DNA of 64,000 bases from Evernia prunastri (Eukaryota > Ascomycota > Lecanoromycetes > Lecanorales > Parmeliaceae), in the NCBI GenBank assembly GCA_003184365.1, contig NKYR01000065.1, positions 124,001 through 188,000 on the forward strand. The letters are read 5' to 3'. Made by a program: the position numbers and the translations under genes. This document shows, in pieces, positions 43,988 to 55,144 of the stretch (its first letter is position 1; each line of letters starts with the position of its first letter). The notes beneath the pieces are model-generated. The model worked only from the letters and a program-made list of their open reading frames with translations, was not told where the DNA came from and made no database searches.

Positions 43988-45255
43988 GTCGACAGGCGCT
44001 GGCTCCACTCGGATGATACAAGAGGTGTTTGCTGGTCTGATCTGCCGGTGGCCTACGCCCTAGCCGAATAGGGTTGATTGTAAGCATCAATGCTTATTGA
44101 TCATCGGTGTAGTCCATATATCCCGTCCTGCTCTTTCTGTTTGCTATTTCATACAAGTTGCCGAGGATGTCAAGGTAGGGAGCCGAGAGCTGGGAGCTTG
44201 AGTAGGAAGCGCTCAGATGACGATTATTAATTGAGAGGTTCTTGGCAGCAAAAGACACATGAACATCAGCAACTCCAGCAAGGTGTCGAGGCAAAGTATG
44301 GATTTCACGAAGGACGAACTGAAAACGGATTCCGAGGTGACATAAATTTGGCGTGCATGGACCATTTTCCGACAGGCTTGGCAGTGTTACAGGGGCTTTT
44401 AGCCATGTTTATCCGCCAGAAGCCGCTACTTTAGAGTACTGTTTTACCCGCCAGCCGTCCCATACTCCAGGCGTCCCCCCACTCCCGAGGTCCGGCTACA
44501 TACCTATGTTATACTACTAGGTATACTATTTACAAATCTCACCATCACGCCGCTCCTCCCAATTCCCAACCCACATTTCTATTCAACCCTCAAGCTTCGG
44601 AAGGGCTCCACATGGATAGGCCATCCAGCTCACTGATCATGTCGTTCGGTCCACTAGCTAATTACGTTACATGGGCGCTTGCTTTTCGCTATATCCTTTC
44701 GAACAATAAGGCCAAAGGATATTTACTCTGTCAGTAGCATATTCTGGGGAAAGCGTTCTTGTTTGACAGCGGACTCCTGTACGAGAAGGCTAGAGCGTAA
44801 GGGCCATGGCTTTTGTGCGCCCTCTCCATGTAGTATTTCCTATGTCTAATGCGCCAAATGAAGTTGTTTTGTCGGGACTCATGGTCATACGTCTCATAGG
44901 TTAGGTTAGTCATTCGTGATACCGGAGGGCGTCTCCTTGCAGTGCCCCCCACGGCATCCTCGGCTGCCATTTCAAAATACCTGTCTCTATGCATGAGAGA
45001 CCAGACTTATGTGCGTTGTTCTGGTTGTCGCGTGCTCTTTGGACACGCGTACCTGCAGACGGTAGTTAGATCGTGGCAATGCGGGCACCACTACATCGAG
45101 GCAACAGAATCAGAGGGTTCTCCTGTCAAGTAGGACTTGAGACCTTGCGCTGCTGCAAAGCTGGTCGATGACAATATATCGTTCTTCATGAATTGATAAT
45201 TAAGTGAAATTTCTTGTTATTCTACAAGAAAGATGTCGCACCCCCTACCCTATTA
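43988..45255. other. 1.3-kb intergenic region
   Basis: Carries the promoter of the DOCK gene at its left end and the 3' flank of the next minus-strand gene at its right. Frames inside are short and unsupported. A 15-mer at 44426-44440 also occurs upstream of the Gyp5 gene. Confidence 0.55.
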
Positions 45256-47779
45256 TCAATAACCCGGACCCTGAGAACCCTCGCACGCCTTGCCCTCGCT
45301 GGCCTCAAACGGACACCAGTTGTCCGATCCACCCGCCGCGCTGAGATAGTCGGCGGCTTGCGTCGGGATGTTGTCTCGAAAGTACGAAGTGACCCCTCCA
45401 ATGGTGATGTTGGCCAGGTCCGACATGCACTGGCAAGCCCGTACTGAGATTGATAGTTGCTGTTCGGCACCGACGCTAGGTTGTTCAGCACGCAGACGGG
45501 GAGGTTGTACATCCCAGGAGTCCACTGCGACACATTCATAATGGCCTCTGAGGTTCCTTCGTCGAGGACTGCTTCCCCGTTGGGATTCGAGATCTGCGAG
45601 GCCCAAGCATCTGTTGCGTTGAAACTGGGTCGCTCAGGTCAGCTGTTGCTACTTTTTGATAGCAGAATGCCCGTCACTCACTTGAAACCGTTGGCGAGGT
45701 ACCCATTCACAGATGACTCTATCATAAAGACTGGATTGTAAGTGATATCGTTGACGCTGAAGTCTTTGATGTAGAAAGATTGCGGCCGACTATTGCTCTG
45801 AGCGCCGGAAAATGCACTACACAATGTATGAGTAGAGGGGTTGCACAGCGTTCGACGCCACACTGACTTGTACAATACGGCCATCCCATGATCCATGCAT
45901 GAAGCTATTACACTGTCATTCCAACTTTGAGGGAAGTCGTGGCGTCCCTTTCCAACCCAATCCTTTTGGCAGATGTCCTTTGTGAAAGAGCCCCACGAAT
46001 TCGAGCAATCGAGTTGTTGAACCTGGCCATACGGTATCTTCCGTCGAGATGAGCAAGCTGTTCTGCGGGATATAGACGAGATCTTGACTTACATAGACAA
46101 TATAAACGTAATTCTCCTTGTAGTAACTGTTGACTAGAGCTGAAACGAATTGATTTTCGAAATACTCTGTAGCTTGCAACGGAGGGCCATCTCTGTTTGT
46201 ACCCGTGGCATCGGTCTCCGCAAGGCTTGTTTGTGCCGTGAGAAATTTGCCACCCTTCAGGTACTCCGTAATATTAGCTCCGTTCAGCCAGACTGCGTTG
46301 CTTAAGTCGTAGATTGAGTCAGAGAGCGACGCCACCAATGACTCGCCGATCGAGCTGTCTGTCCAGATTCTGAAATACTTTAGCTTCGGAAGGATAATTT
46401 TTTGTGGCCACGAACACTTACTGCTCAAATTGATAATCCGTCTGCACTTCTGCGGCGGTCAGTGCACCGGTATCGCCAGCGAAACCAAATATTGCAGCCG
46501 ACCCTATCACCCCTGCCACAAAATACTATGCAAAATTGTTAGCTTCGTGCCTTCTTGTTGATCATCATACAGACTTACTGCTGCACCTGCAGCAATGAAG
46601 ATAACAGCAATCAGAGTCAAAATAGTATTCTGCCGAACATGAGTAATCATCGACGTTTGGCGCTTCTTGTCTCAATTTACCACAATAGGAAGTGCCTTGT
46701 ACCATGTCGCTGAAACACCGCTAGGCATATCCACAAATATCTGTTGACGACCATTAGAGTTACCATTTTGCTAGCCCCAGACTACTCACAGCGCCCAAGC
46801 CTAGGTATATACGTTCCATGTCGGCGTTTGCCCACTGAAGTGCGACATATATATTGTTGAGAAGGACCATGAAATCTAAATGCCACTTAGTGAATTGATT
46901 TTGGCGTGAAGACTGAATACTCACTCCTCATAGCATACATGACAAGGTAAGCTGCGACTTTATAAGTTGTAAGCTCAGACCGAGCGCTTGTGGCGAGATT
47001 GTGGCAAGTCCCGATCCAATTACAGTTGTTTATCGGGCCATCTGTAACATTGCACTGATCGTATGCCGAACCCTCCCCATCAGTAAAATCGTTGTAAAAA
47101 GTGTCCATGAATGAACCAGTCGAACCAAAACTACCATTCGTGTAGTTGGTATAGTAGACTGTTAAGAAATCATCAACGCTCCAGGCCTTCCATTGTGATG
47201 TATTGAAGGCAGGATCGGAGTTGCTGCCGCACTCCATCGCGACTGGTAAATCACACGGGAGTAAGGCCGTGATGGTAAGTGTAAAATCCGTAGAACGTCG
47301 TGACGACGTTGCATAACCCGTTATCATCCCACCAACTTTTACGGCGTTAGTAGTTTGCTGACGAATTGAACACAAGATAGCTTACGCCAGCTCCCATCAG
47401 TTGGAACCGTGAAAGTGTATGACACACTACCATTGAGAGACATAGACGTTTGATTCCTGTATGGAGCGGCGCCATTCCGGACAACCCATTTCGAAATGTT
47501 CTGCCCGTCGTCGCCCCAGCTTGACAGCTCTATACCAGAACTGACCATAAAAGTCCAATTCTGGCCTAAATCCCCCATGCCATAGGTGCCGGGGTCGATG
47601 TCGAAGGAACCTGTGGGCATTACCAGCGAAGATGAATAGGAGACAGTGCTTGTCGTGCAAATGGATGGCATAGCTGCTGACACCGTGAAAGGGCCATCAT
47701 CGCTGGCGACTGTGGATGCTAGCAATAAAACGAGTAGCAGCGACTTTGGGCTTGACGAAAGGAGTTTGCTGCCACCCAT
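45256..47779 (-). CDS. multi-exon membrane glycoprotein of unknown function (possibly DUF7872-type), about 666 aa
   Basis: Ten exons: 47386-47779, 46925-47335, 46790-46875, 46681-46740, 46579-46629, 46422-46525, 46093-46369, 45868-46022, 45682-45816 and 45256-45624. Introns are 49-70 bp and phases agree through exon 9. A signal peptide follows the start (KSLLLVLLLASTVAS). The N-terminal ectodomain has Cys-rich LLPCDLPVAMECGSNSD and CNWIGTCHN and many N-glycosylation sites. Two hydrophobic segments (ILTLIAVIFIAAGAA and FVAGVIGSAAIFGFAG) form a hairpin, followed by a second Cys-containing ectodomain (CSNSWGSFTKDIC). In the last exon the frame changes near 45440: NNLAS lies in one frame and CMSDLANITIGG in another. 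Either a 41-bp intron (45430-45470, weak GTGCCG donor) or a missing base explains it. The family name is a guess; the architecture is seen. Confidence 0.72.
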
Positions 47780-50577
47780 CTTGGGTAGAGAATGGGCTGC
47801 GGGACAGAGGATAACAATGGAGAAACAGGGGTTGTGAACGACTCTGGTCCGCAAAAAGTCCCTCAAGAAGTCGGTACTAAAGCCATTTTGCCTGTGTATT
47901 CAGATCAAATCTAGGAACAATGAATATGCAGAGACGAAGACAATAAAATAGATCTAGGGGAAAGCGGCTTGGGCACGGCCTGCGAGCCACAAGGATTTGA
48001 GAACAGGCAAATCCCCATAATTTAATATCCGAAGTTTGTAACAGCTTGTGACCACATGGTGGAGCCCTATTCTCTCTGGACTAAACCACATGTTTTAAAA
48101 TTGCTCAGTGCAAAACTAACAAAACTGAAAGGCTGTACCACAAAAGCTTCTCACCATTCGGGCCGATCATGAGTTAGAAAAAGGAAGAAAAGGAATGAAT
48201 AAGAACAACAAGTGATTAGAGAGCTCATCCGAAGCGATACATCAGTACTTAGCCAAGGAAGCAGTATGCTGGCATTCTGCCATGGATGACTAGGCTAACA
48301 GTCAGGCATGGCTTATCATTCCAGGGTCGCAAATTGTTTCTACAGTATATTGATGATGAAGACATAAAGTTTGTCTTTGAGATTGGCCCCCCGAGTGTTT
48401 CGAAGATCGCCGGGAGTACCCGAGTTGACTCGGACAAAAGGGGTAAACGGTTAAATGCACCGGCAAATGCTCCTCAAAGGCGGTAAAATGTCTTTAATCA
48501 GCACAAACATGACGCTCGATGTTCGTACTCCACATCCAACACCGAGTGAAACAGAGCAGTGGTAAAGCTCGAAAAGTCCTTCACCTCAGAGCGTGTTAAC
48601 CAACTCGCTCGTAGTCTCAGCAGTCAAATGCCGTTGGCCTTTTTGATATTCCGTACATGGGCTGTGACCCACCTGAGTGACGGGTGCTCGAGAAAGTCGA
48701 CTTCGATCTGCAGAAGTCATCCGTTCTTGTCCAACAAGGCGCGAAATGGTTCGGTGAACTTGATACTCGCACACGTAATGTTATGATGGACAATGAGACA
48801 CACTGTAAACTGAGGTAAGAGTTGTGAAGAGTAGTTGGAAGCTTACTCCAGTCGGAGCAATATGCCGTGGAACTCAGTGCAGAGTCCAATTTGAGCAGCA
48901 TGCGCCTCATGGGTTCATAGAAGAAACCCATGAGAACTCGAGATCAGCTATGAGCACCGTCGATTTCAAGGCTTCCATGAGGCCAAGACTAAATAGCGAC
49001 AAGGATGGTCGCGCAGAATCGAAGCGATGCCCGCGTTGCACCACATAATATGCGCAAGAAGACGTGTATGCTCTGGGCAAATTAGGTGTTGTCGAAGGAT
49101 GAATCTGCACTCCCTTCGCAACTTGAGGTAGACTACGCGGCAAAAAAAATCATAGACAACCCCTTGCATTTGTCGCAAAGATTCGGAAAATGTCGGAATG
49201 CTGACAATCTGCCTATCCCAAATCTCTTCTCATGAGCCGACGCTCGACTTCAACGGAAAAAGAGCACCCACCCGTTGAAACCACAAAAGAAAGTGGTGAA
49301 GATGATGCGCATCATAGGCCGTGAGTAATCCTTCTGCGCAGCCCGCGCGATGTCCCCACGCTAATCTTGTAGCCATCGCTGCCGTAGTTGGAGCACCATA
49401 CATAGCCGTCCGTCGTCATTGGAATGCCGAGAAGAGAATTTTTTTGAGAAGGATGATGATGGTAGTAGCCGGACGAAGGCCAGCTATGACGGTAAACAAG
49501 AGGCACTAGCTGGGGGACGGAGCGTAGCAGAGATTCTCCGAGGAGATTCGCGGGAGCTTACAAAGCTGAGAGACGCAGTGAAATAAGTCGGCCTGGCTTT
49601 GACTCCACTCCATTCGTCTGATCGTACTCTTCTACCGGCGTTTAGGATACGCCAAGCTCTCTTTCCTTTGTGTTGTGGCGGAACCTCTTGTTAATTGTCG
49701 CATATCGCATGCTCTCGAGGTATACTAGCAAGTAAGACGCAATGGTCACGGTGCCCAGACTCCTACTTTCGGGAGCTAAATCCCTTTTGGTGTTGTCGAA
49801 GGATGCCTACATTGAAAACAAGAACTTTGATCCCCAATGACCGAGCCATGCAATCCCCCATTCTGTTCGGTATATTGGCCATCCTCCTGTTGCAAAACGC
49901 GAGCGCACATCTAGACATACATCTGAAGCTGGGCCTCGCTCTTGGAAACTAACCCCACCAGAAGCGCCGTTGCGACACGTGGCAGACTTTCCTCACCCCA
50001 GACGGCTGGAAAATGTCGTACATTACTTTCGAGCACTTCATGCCAATTGAAGTCGCAGCTGCTGAACTACAACGGCTCTACCTCATCCTTGCTGTAAGCG
50101 CCTTCACCAGCCAATATGGTTCGCTGGCCCCTTCCAACGTGGTAGTTCTCCACTTCGGGTGGGTTCACTCCAGAATATTCGTTGACGTTTGTAGGTCCGA
50201 GCGGAACCGAATTGGGGGTCTCGTTGCAAGTGAGGGATTGGAGTTGAACTGTACACGAGGAGTCCGCCTCCTAGTTCCGTGAAACCAAACTGGCGCTCAT
50301 GTTCAAGCAACCTTCCAATCTTGAATGTAATATAACAATGCAACAGTTGTCTTATAGTGGTAACAGCCATATGTCTAGCGGTCAAAAGCTGCGAGAACTG
50401 TGTCCATGTCGGTGCATGATTTCCGGCAAAGATGAACTAGAGAGACAATGCCTCTATTTCAACGTGAAAGCTTCGGTGGAAGGTCATTTTCTTGAGCGGG
50501 CTTTTGAGGCGTTGTCGAGCTTGCTGTCCAAATCGAGCCGATCTGTTTGCGAACCCACTGCCGAGTCTTAATCAATG
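47780..50577. other. 2.8-kb intergenic region
   Basis: No gene is firmly supported. Frames on both strands are short, overlap each other and mostly lack ATG starts. One short ATG frame with a signal-peptide-like sequence (49848-49952) is listed separately. Confidence 0.5.
49848..49952 (+). CDS. possible short secreted peptide or remnant, 34 aa
   Basis: ATG to TAA with a convincing signal-peptide shape: MQSPILFGILAILLLQNASA then HLDIHL. Only 34 codons, and no splice donor was found to extend it. It could be the first exon of a lost gene or chance. Confidence 0.2.
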   Translation: MQSPILFGILAILLLQNASAHLDIHLKLGLALGN

Positions 50578-50977
50578 TCAGCGTAATCCTACCACTTTAT
50601 CCAGGCAGAAGGTATAGTTTACTCCTTCAAAAGGCTTGACGTCTCTCCCTGCCATCTCCCCCCAATCCATGAAGAGAACCCCATATACCAGGATGACTAC
50701 AGGAGCAATGAGCAATGAGCATTCAGATATACTTGGACATGGCGAAAGGGCACTGACGAAAGGAGCTTCCAGAGGCAGCGAGCTTTACAGACTTGGTCCA
50801 CCAAGGCCGTGAATATCGTAGCTTGGACCGTCGTCTATACCTGCGCTCTAGACGAAATTGGTATTTGGGGTGGAGCTTTGTGAAGTCGGGCGGCCATTCT
50901 TTCTGGGCTTTGTAGGGATTGTTGTGAATAGTAAGCCGCGGAGCTTCGCCCAGCCGCCTCAAGGTCGACTTGAACAT
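50578..50977 (-). CDS. conserved-looking small basic single-TM protein, 112 aa (probably mitochondrial)
   Basis: Exon 1 is 50758-50977 and exon 2 is 50578-50696, with a 61-bp intron (GTCAGT...TGTAG) joined in phase 1; total 113 codons. The N-terminal part is strongly basic: TIHNNPYKAQKEWPPDF, KLHPKYQFRLERRYRRRSK and RYSRPWWTKSVKL. After the splice a hydrophobic helix SSFLILVYGVLFMDWG follows. This layout (basic N-terminus with RRYRRR, one TM helix, short acidic tail) fits a small mitochondrial inner-membrane or mitoribosome-associated protein of fungi, and the exon-2 sequence VYGVLFMDWG looks constrained. I do not know a name for it. Another frame on the same strand is also open here but lacks this pattern. 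Confidence 0.65.
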
Positions 50978-51280
50978 ATTGATCCCGAGACACACTGTTG
51001 GAACGAAAAGACGTTGCAGACGAAAGTCGTCTCGAATTGAAGCCCGTTGGTTCGGATAGCGGGCTTGGCACCCTGGACTACGCTAGCAGGGGTCCGCAAA
51101 TAACAGAGCCGCAACTTTTTGATATTGACTCAGAGGTAGAGCATTGCGTTCAGCATAAAACCACGCATGACTCATGGGCTACAACCCATTACTAGATCGC
51201 GCGTTGTACTTATCAATATTGTCCCTGTCCCTCATACTTTCCAACACTTAAGACTACAGTTATTACGGACGAATACAGCT
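50978..51280. promoter_or_regulatory. bidirectional promoter of the small TM protein and LeuRS genes
   Basis: 303 bp separates two divergent ATGs, one housekeeping (LeuRS), so both promoters must be here. No TATA box is obvious. Confidence 0.5.
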
Positions 51281-54200
51281 ATGGCTGCTGCAAATGGCGC
51301 CGCTGGCGCGACTGCGAAGACCTTGAAAATGGAAAATGCAAGAGGTCTGCCCTATTCGCGAGATCGCTGCTGACGATCTGCCCTACAGACCGAGAAGAGA
51401 GATACCCTGATTGAAATAGAAAAAAGGTACCAAAATAAATGGCAGGAAAGCAAAGTCTTCGACTCCAATGCTCCCACAACCTCGGAGGTTCCCACGGGCT
51501 CAATGCCCCCAGCCGAATTACGGAAGAAACATCCCAAACACTATGGTATTTTCGCATATCCGTACACGAATGGCACCCTACATGCCGGTCACAGCTTCAC
51601 TGTCAGCAAAGTCGAATTCAGAGCTGGCTTCGCAAGAATGGAGGGAAAGCGAGTCTTGTTTCCTTTAGGGTTTCACTTGACCGGCATGCCCATCAAAGCA
51701 TGTGCAGACAAATTGACTGAAGACGTCCGGAAATTTGGACAGGACTTTGAGCGTTATGAGGACGACGATCTTGACGGCACAGACCAGACGGTGACGGCTC
51801 CAGCGCCAACGCAGGCAGAGACAAAAGAAGACATCACAAAGTTTACTTCGAAAAAGGGAAAGGCCGCAGCGAAAACAGTCAAGATGAAATACCAATTCCA
51901 GATCATGCTTGCTTTAGGTATCCCAAGAGAAGAGATACACAAGTTCGCTGATGCACATTACTGGCTGCAATACTTTCCGCCATTGTTGAAACGAGATCTT
52001 AATAACTTTGGGGCTCGAATAGATTGGAGACGATCAATGGTTACGACTGATGCTAATCCGTACTATGATGCTTTCGTGCGATGGCAGATGAATCGTTTAT
52101 ACGAGCTGAAAAAGATACAGTATGGTGTTCGGTATACAATTTATTCGCCAAAAGACGGACAGCCGTGTATGGACCATGACAGGTCGGAAGGTGAAGGTGT
52201 AGCTCCACAGGACTACACTGCTCTCAAATTGAAGGTCAAAGAGTGGTCACCGAAAGCTGCAGAGAAAATAAAAGGCAAGCTTCCAGACAGAGCGAACGTC
52301 TACTTCGTCCCTGCAACTCTTCGGCCTGAGACAATGTACGGACAAACTTGCTGCTTTGTGGGACCTAAAATCACCTACGGTGTGTTCAAAGTGTCAGACA
52401 ATGAATACTACGTAGTTACTAAACGGGCTGCTTGGAATATGGCATTCCAAGGAACCTTCTTCAATAGTGAAAATTTCGCACGAGATGCTAGCGAGCTTCC
52501 TCCCGTCCTCGAATTGACTGGTGCAGAGGTAGTCGGTACTCTTGTCAACGCACCACTGTCGATACACAAGCAAGGTGTGCGGATCTTACCTATGGAATCC
52601 GTTCTCCCATCCAAAGGCACCGGTGTGGTGACCTCTGTTCCTTCTGACAGCCCTGATGACTACGCTACGGTCACTGACCTGGCGAAGAAAGCCGAATACT
52701 ACGGTATAGAGAAGGGGTGGGCTCAGCTCGAGATGCCACCCATTATTCAGACACCATCATATGGGAATATCACTGCTAAATATCTCGTGGAAAAGATGAA
52801 GATCAACTCGCCAAAGGATGCAAAACAGCTTGCAGAAGCCAAAGATCTAGCTTACAAGGAAGGGTACTACAAGGGTACAATGCTAATTGGCGACTTCAAA
52901 GGCGAATCTGTCGAGGCGGCAAAGCCTAAGGTCAAAGCCGCCTTAATTAAGAGTGGTGAAGCTTTCGAGTATGCTGAGCCAAACGGTCACGTCATTAGTC
53001 GCAGTGGTGACGAATGCGTCACGGCATATCTTGGTCAATGGTTCCTCAACTACGGAGAGAATGACCCCCAATGGCGGGATACTGTTCTCCACCATGTCAA
53101 GAACGACATGGAGACTTACAGCTCAGAGACACAGAATGGGTTTGAAAAGAACCTTGAATGGCTCAATCGGTGGGCATGCGCTAGAACTTACGGACTTGGA
53201 TCAAAACTTCCTTGGGATCCCAAGTTTCTCGTGGAAAGCTTGAGCGACAGCACGATCTACATGGCCTACTACACAATTGCGCATCTGCTACACGGCGACA
53301 TTTTTGGCAAAACGCCGGGAAAGCTGGACATCAAACCACATCAGATGATCGACGAAGTGTGGGACTATGTATTCTGCCGGCGAGAACTCAATGACGAGCT
53401 CTTGAAAGATTGCGGCATCAATAAAGTAGATCTAGAGACTATGAGGAGAGAATTCGAATATTGGTATCCTCTGGACGTAAACAGCTCTGGCAAGGATCTC
53501 ATCCCCAACCATCTCACCTTCTTCCTCTACATTCATATCGCCCTATTCCCCAAAGAGTTCTGGCCGCGGAGCGTACGGGCAAACGGACATTTGCTGCTCA
53601 ACGGCGACAAAATGAGTAAGAGCACAGGCAATTTTTTGACGTTGAAAGACGCAGTGGAGAAGTATGGCGCAGATGCATGTCGGATAGCTCTAGCAGATGC
53701 CGGCGACGGAGTCGAAGACGCAAATTTCGAAGAGGCAGTCGCTAACCAGATCATTCTGCGAATGTTTACCTTAAAAGAGTGGTGTGAGGAGATGGTCCAT
53801 GACAAGAGTCTCCGGACAGGCGAAGCCAACGAACTCTGGGACCAGCTCTTCGATAACGAAATGAACACTCTTGTCCATGAAGCCCGGCAGTCCTACGAAG
53901 CGTAAGCATCACCCAGCCCTCAATTGTCCGTGCCGAACCCGTACTAACATCCCCCGAAACAGGACTGACTACAAAGTCGCGCTCAAATCCTCCCTGTACG
54001 ACTTTACATCCGCCCGTGACTTCTACCGCGAAGCCACCACCGCCGCCTCCATCCCCATGCACTCAGCCCTCATCCACAAATACATCACCCTGCAAACCCT
54101 CCTAATCACTCCCATTGCCTCGCACTGGGCCGACTACATCTGGACCGAAGTCCTGAAAAACTCGTCCCCGAGCACGGTCCAAAACGCCCTCTGGCCCGAC

Positions 54201-54809
54201 GTCCCGACCCCCAACCCTTCATTGACCGCCGCGAGAGAGTACGTCCGGGCCACGAGCAGCGCCATCACGAGCGCGGAGGCGGCGCAGCAGAAGCGCAAGG
54301 ACAAGGGTAAGAACATCTCCTTCGACCCCAAACTCCCCAAACAGCTCACCATCTTCTGCGCGGCGCGCTTCCCCGCCTGGCAGGACGCCTACCTCGACAT
54401 CGTGCGCGACGCCTTCGACGGCCTGCGCTTCGACGAGAAGGACCTCAACAGCAAGATCCAGGCCCGGGGCAAGGCGGAGATGAAGCGCGCCATGCCCTTC
54501 GTGCAGCAGCTCAAGAAGCGCCTCGTGGGCGGGGAGAGCCGGGACGTGGTCTTTGATCGGAAACTGGCGTTCGACGAGGGCGAGGTGCTGGCGAAGATGG
54601 TGGGCGGGTTGAGGCGGACGACCGGGTGTAGGGTTATCGAAGTCGTGAAGGTGGAGGGGGAGGAGGAGGGGGGGAAGGAGGGGGGGAAGGAGGTGGGGAC
54701 TGTGATGGTTGGAGAGGGGAAAGGGGGGAAGATGGAAGAGTTGCCTGCTGTGGCGGGACAGGCGACGCCTGGTAATCCGAGTTTTCACTTTGAGAATATT
54801 GAGGGATGA
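51281..54809 (+). CDS. CDC60: cytosolic leucyl-tRNA synthetase, 1138 aa
   Basis: Exons are 51281-51337, 51389-53901 and 53963-54809; introns are 51 and 61 bp; total 1139 codons. The first intron uses a GC donor (AAT|GCAAGA...CTACAG, branch GCTGAC). Only this choice joins TLKMEN to TEKRDTLIEIEKRYQ in frame. Class Ia hallmarks: HIGH-type HAGH (84-87, in YPYTNGTLHAGHSF), the CP1 editing domain in the middle (threonine-rich TGVVTSVPSDSPDDYATV), and KMSKS at 760-764 (GDKMSKSTGNF). The C-terminal exon encodes the anticodon-binding domain and a eukaryote-type extension with lysine/glycine-rich low complexity (EEEGGKEGGKE). It charges tRNA-Leu in the cytosol. The symbol follows the yeast orthologue. 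Confidence 0.96.
51338..51388 (+). other. GC-AG intron in LeuRS
   Basis: The donor is GCAAGA rather than GT; the acceptor is CTACAG and the branch is GCTGAC about 16 bases upstream of it. A GT donor eight bases downstream would put the conserved TEKRDTLIEIEK out of frame. Confidence 0.7.
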
Positions 54810-55144
54810 GTCCGCTTAGACATGGTTGAATGCATAGGTGCTCAGTCCGTTGAAGTGGTTGACCATATGCGCACTCGCTTACATTATAGCTAGCATATGA
54901 TGGCCAATAAAATAGATGAAAGCACTTTTGCTCTGGATATCGTCCAATTGCGTCACCATAAAGAGGCTATGTGGGTATACATGATGCTCGCTAATCAAAC
55001 CGACAAGAGACTCGCGGGGCTCAAACGCCAAAGGTCCTGCAGCCGCCCATGCAATCAATTGTGAAGTATAGTTGTAAAGGTATATGTGCGAAGCAAATGG
55101 GCTAGAGAGCAAGAATGTACGAGACCATGCGTAGATTTCTGTCG
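54810..55144. other. convergent intergenic region
   Basis: 335 bp between the LeuRS and Gyp5 3' ends. No coding signal. Confidence 0.5.

Noticed and set aside
50835..51071. Open frame on the minus strand with a Ser/Arg-rich protein overlapping the small TM gene
   Set aside because: It starts at GTG, lacks a continuation after the splice site, and the alternative frame gives a coherent basic plus TM protein.
54219..54788. His/Pro-rich antisense frame
   Set aside because: Shadow of the GC-rich last exon of LeuRS.
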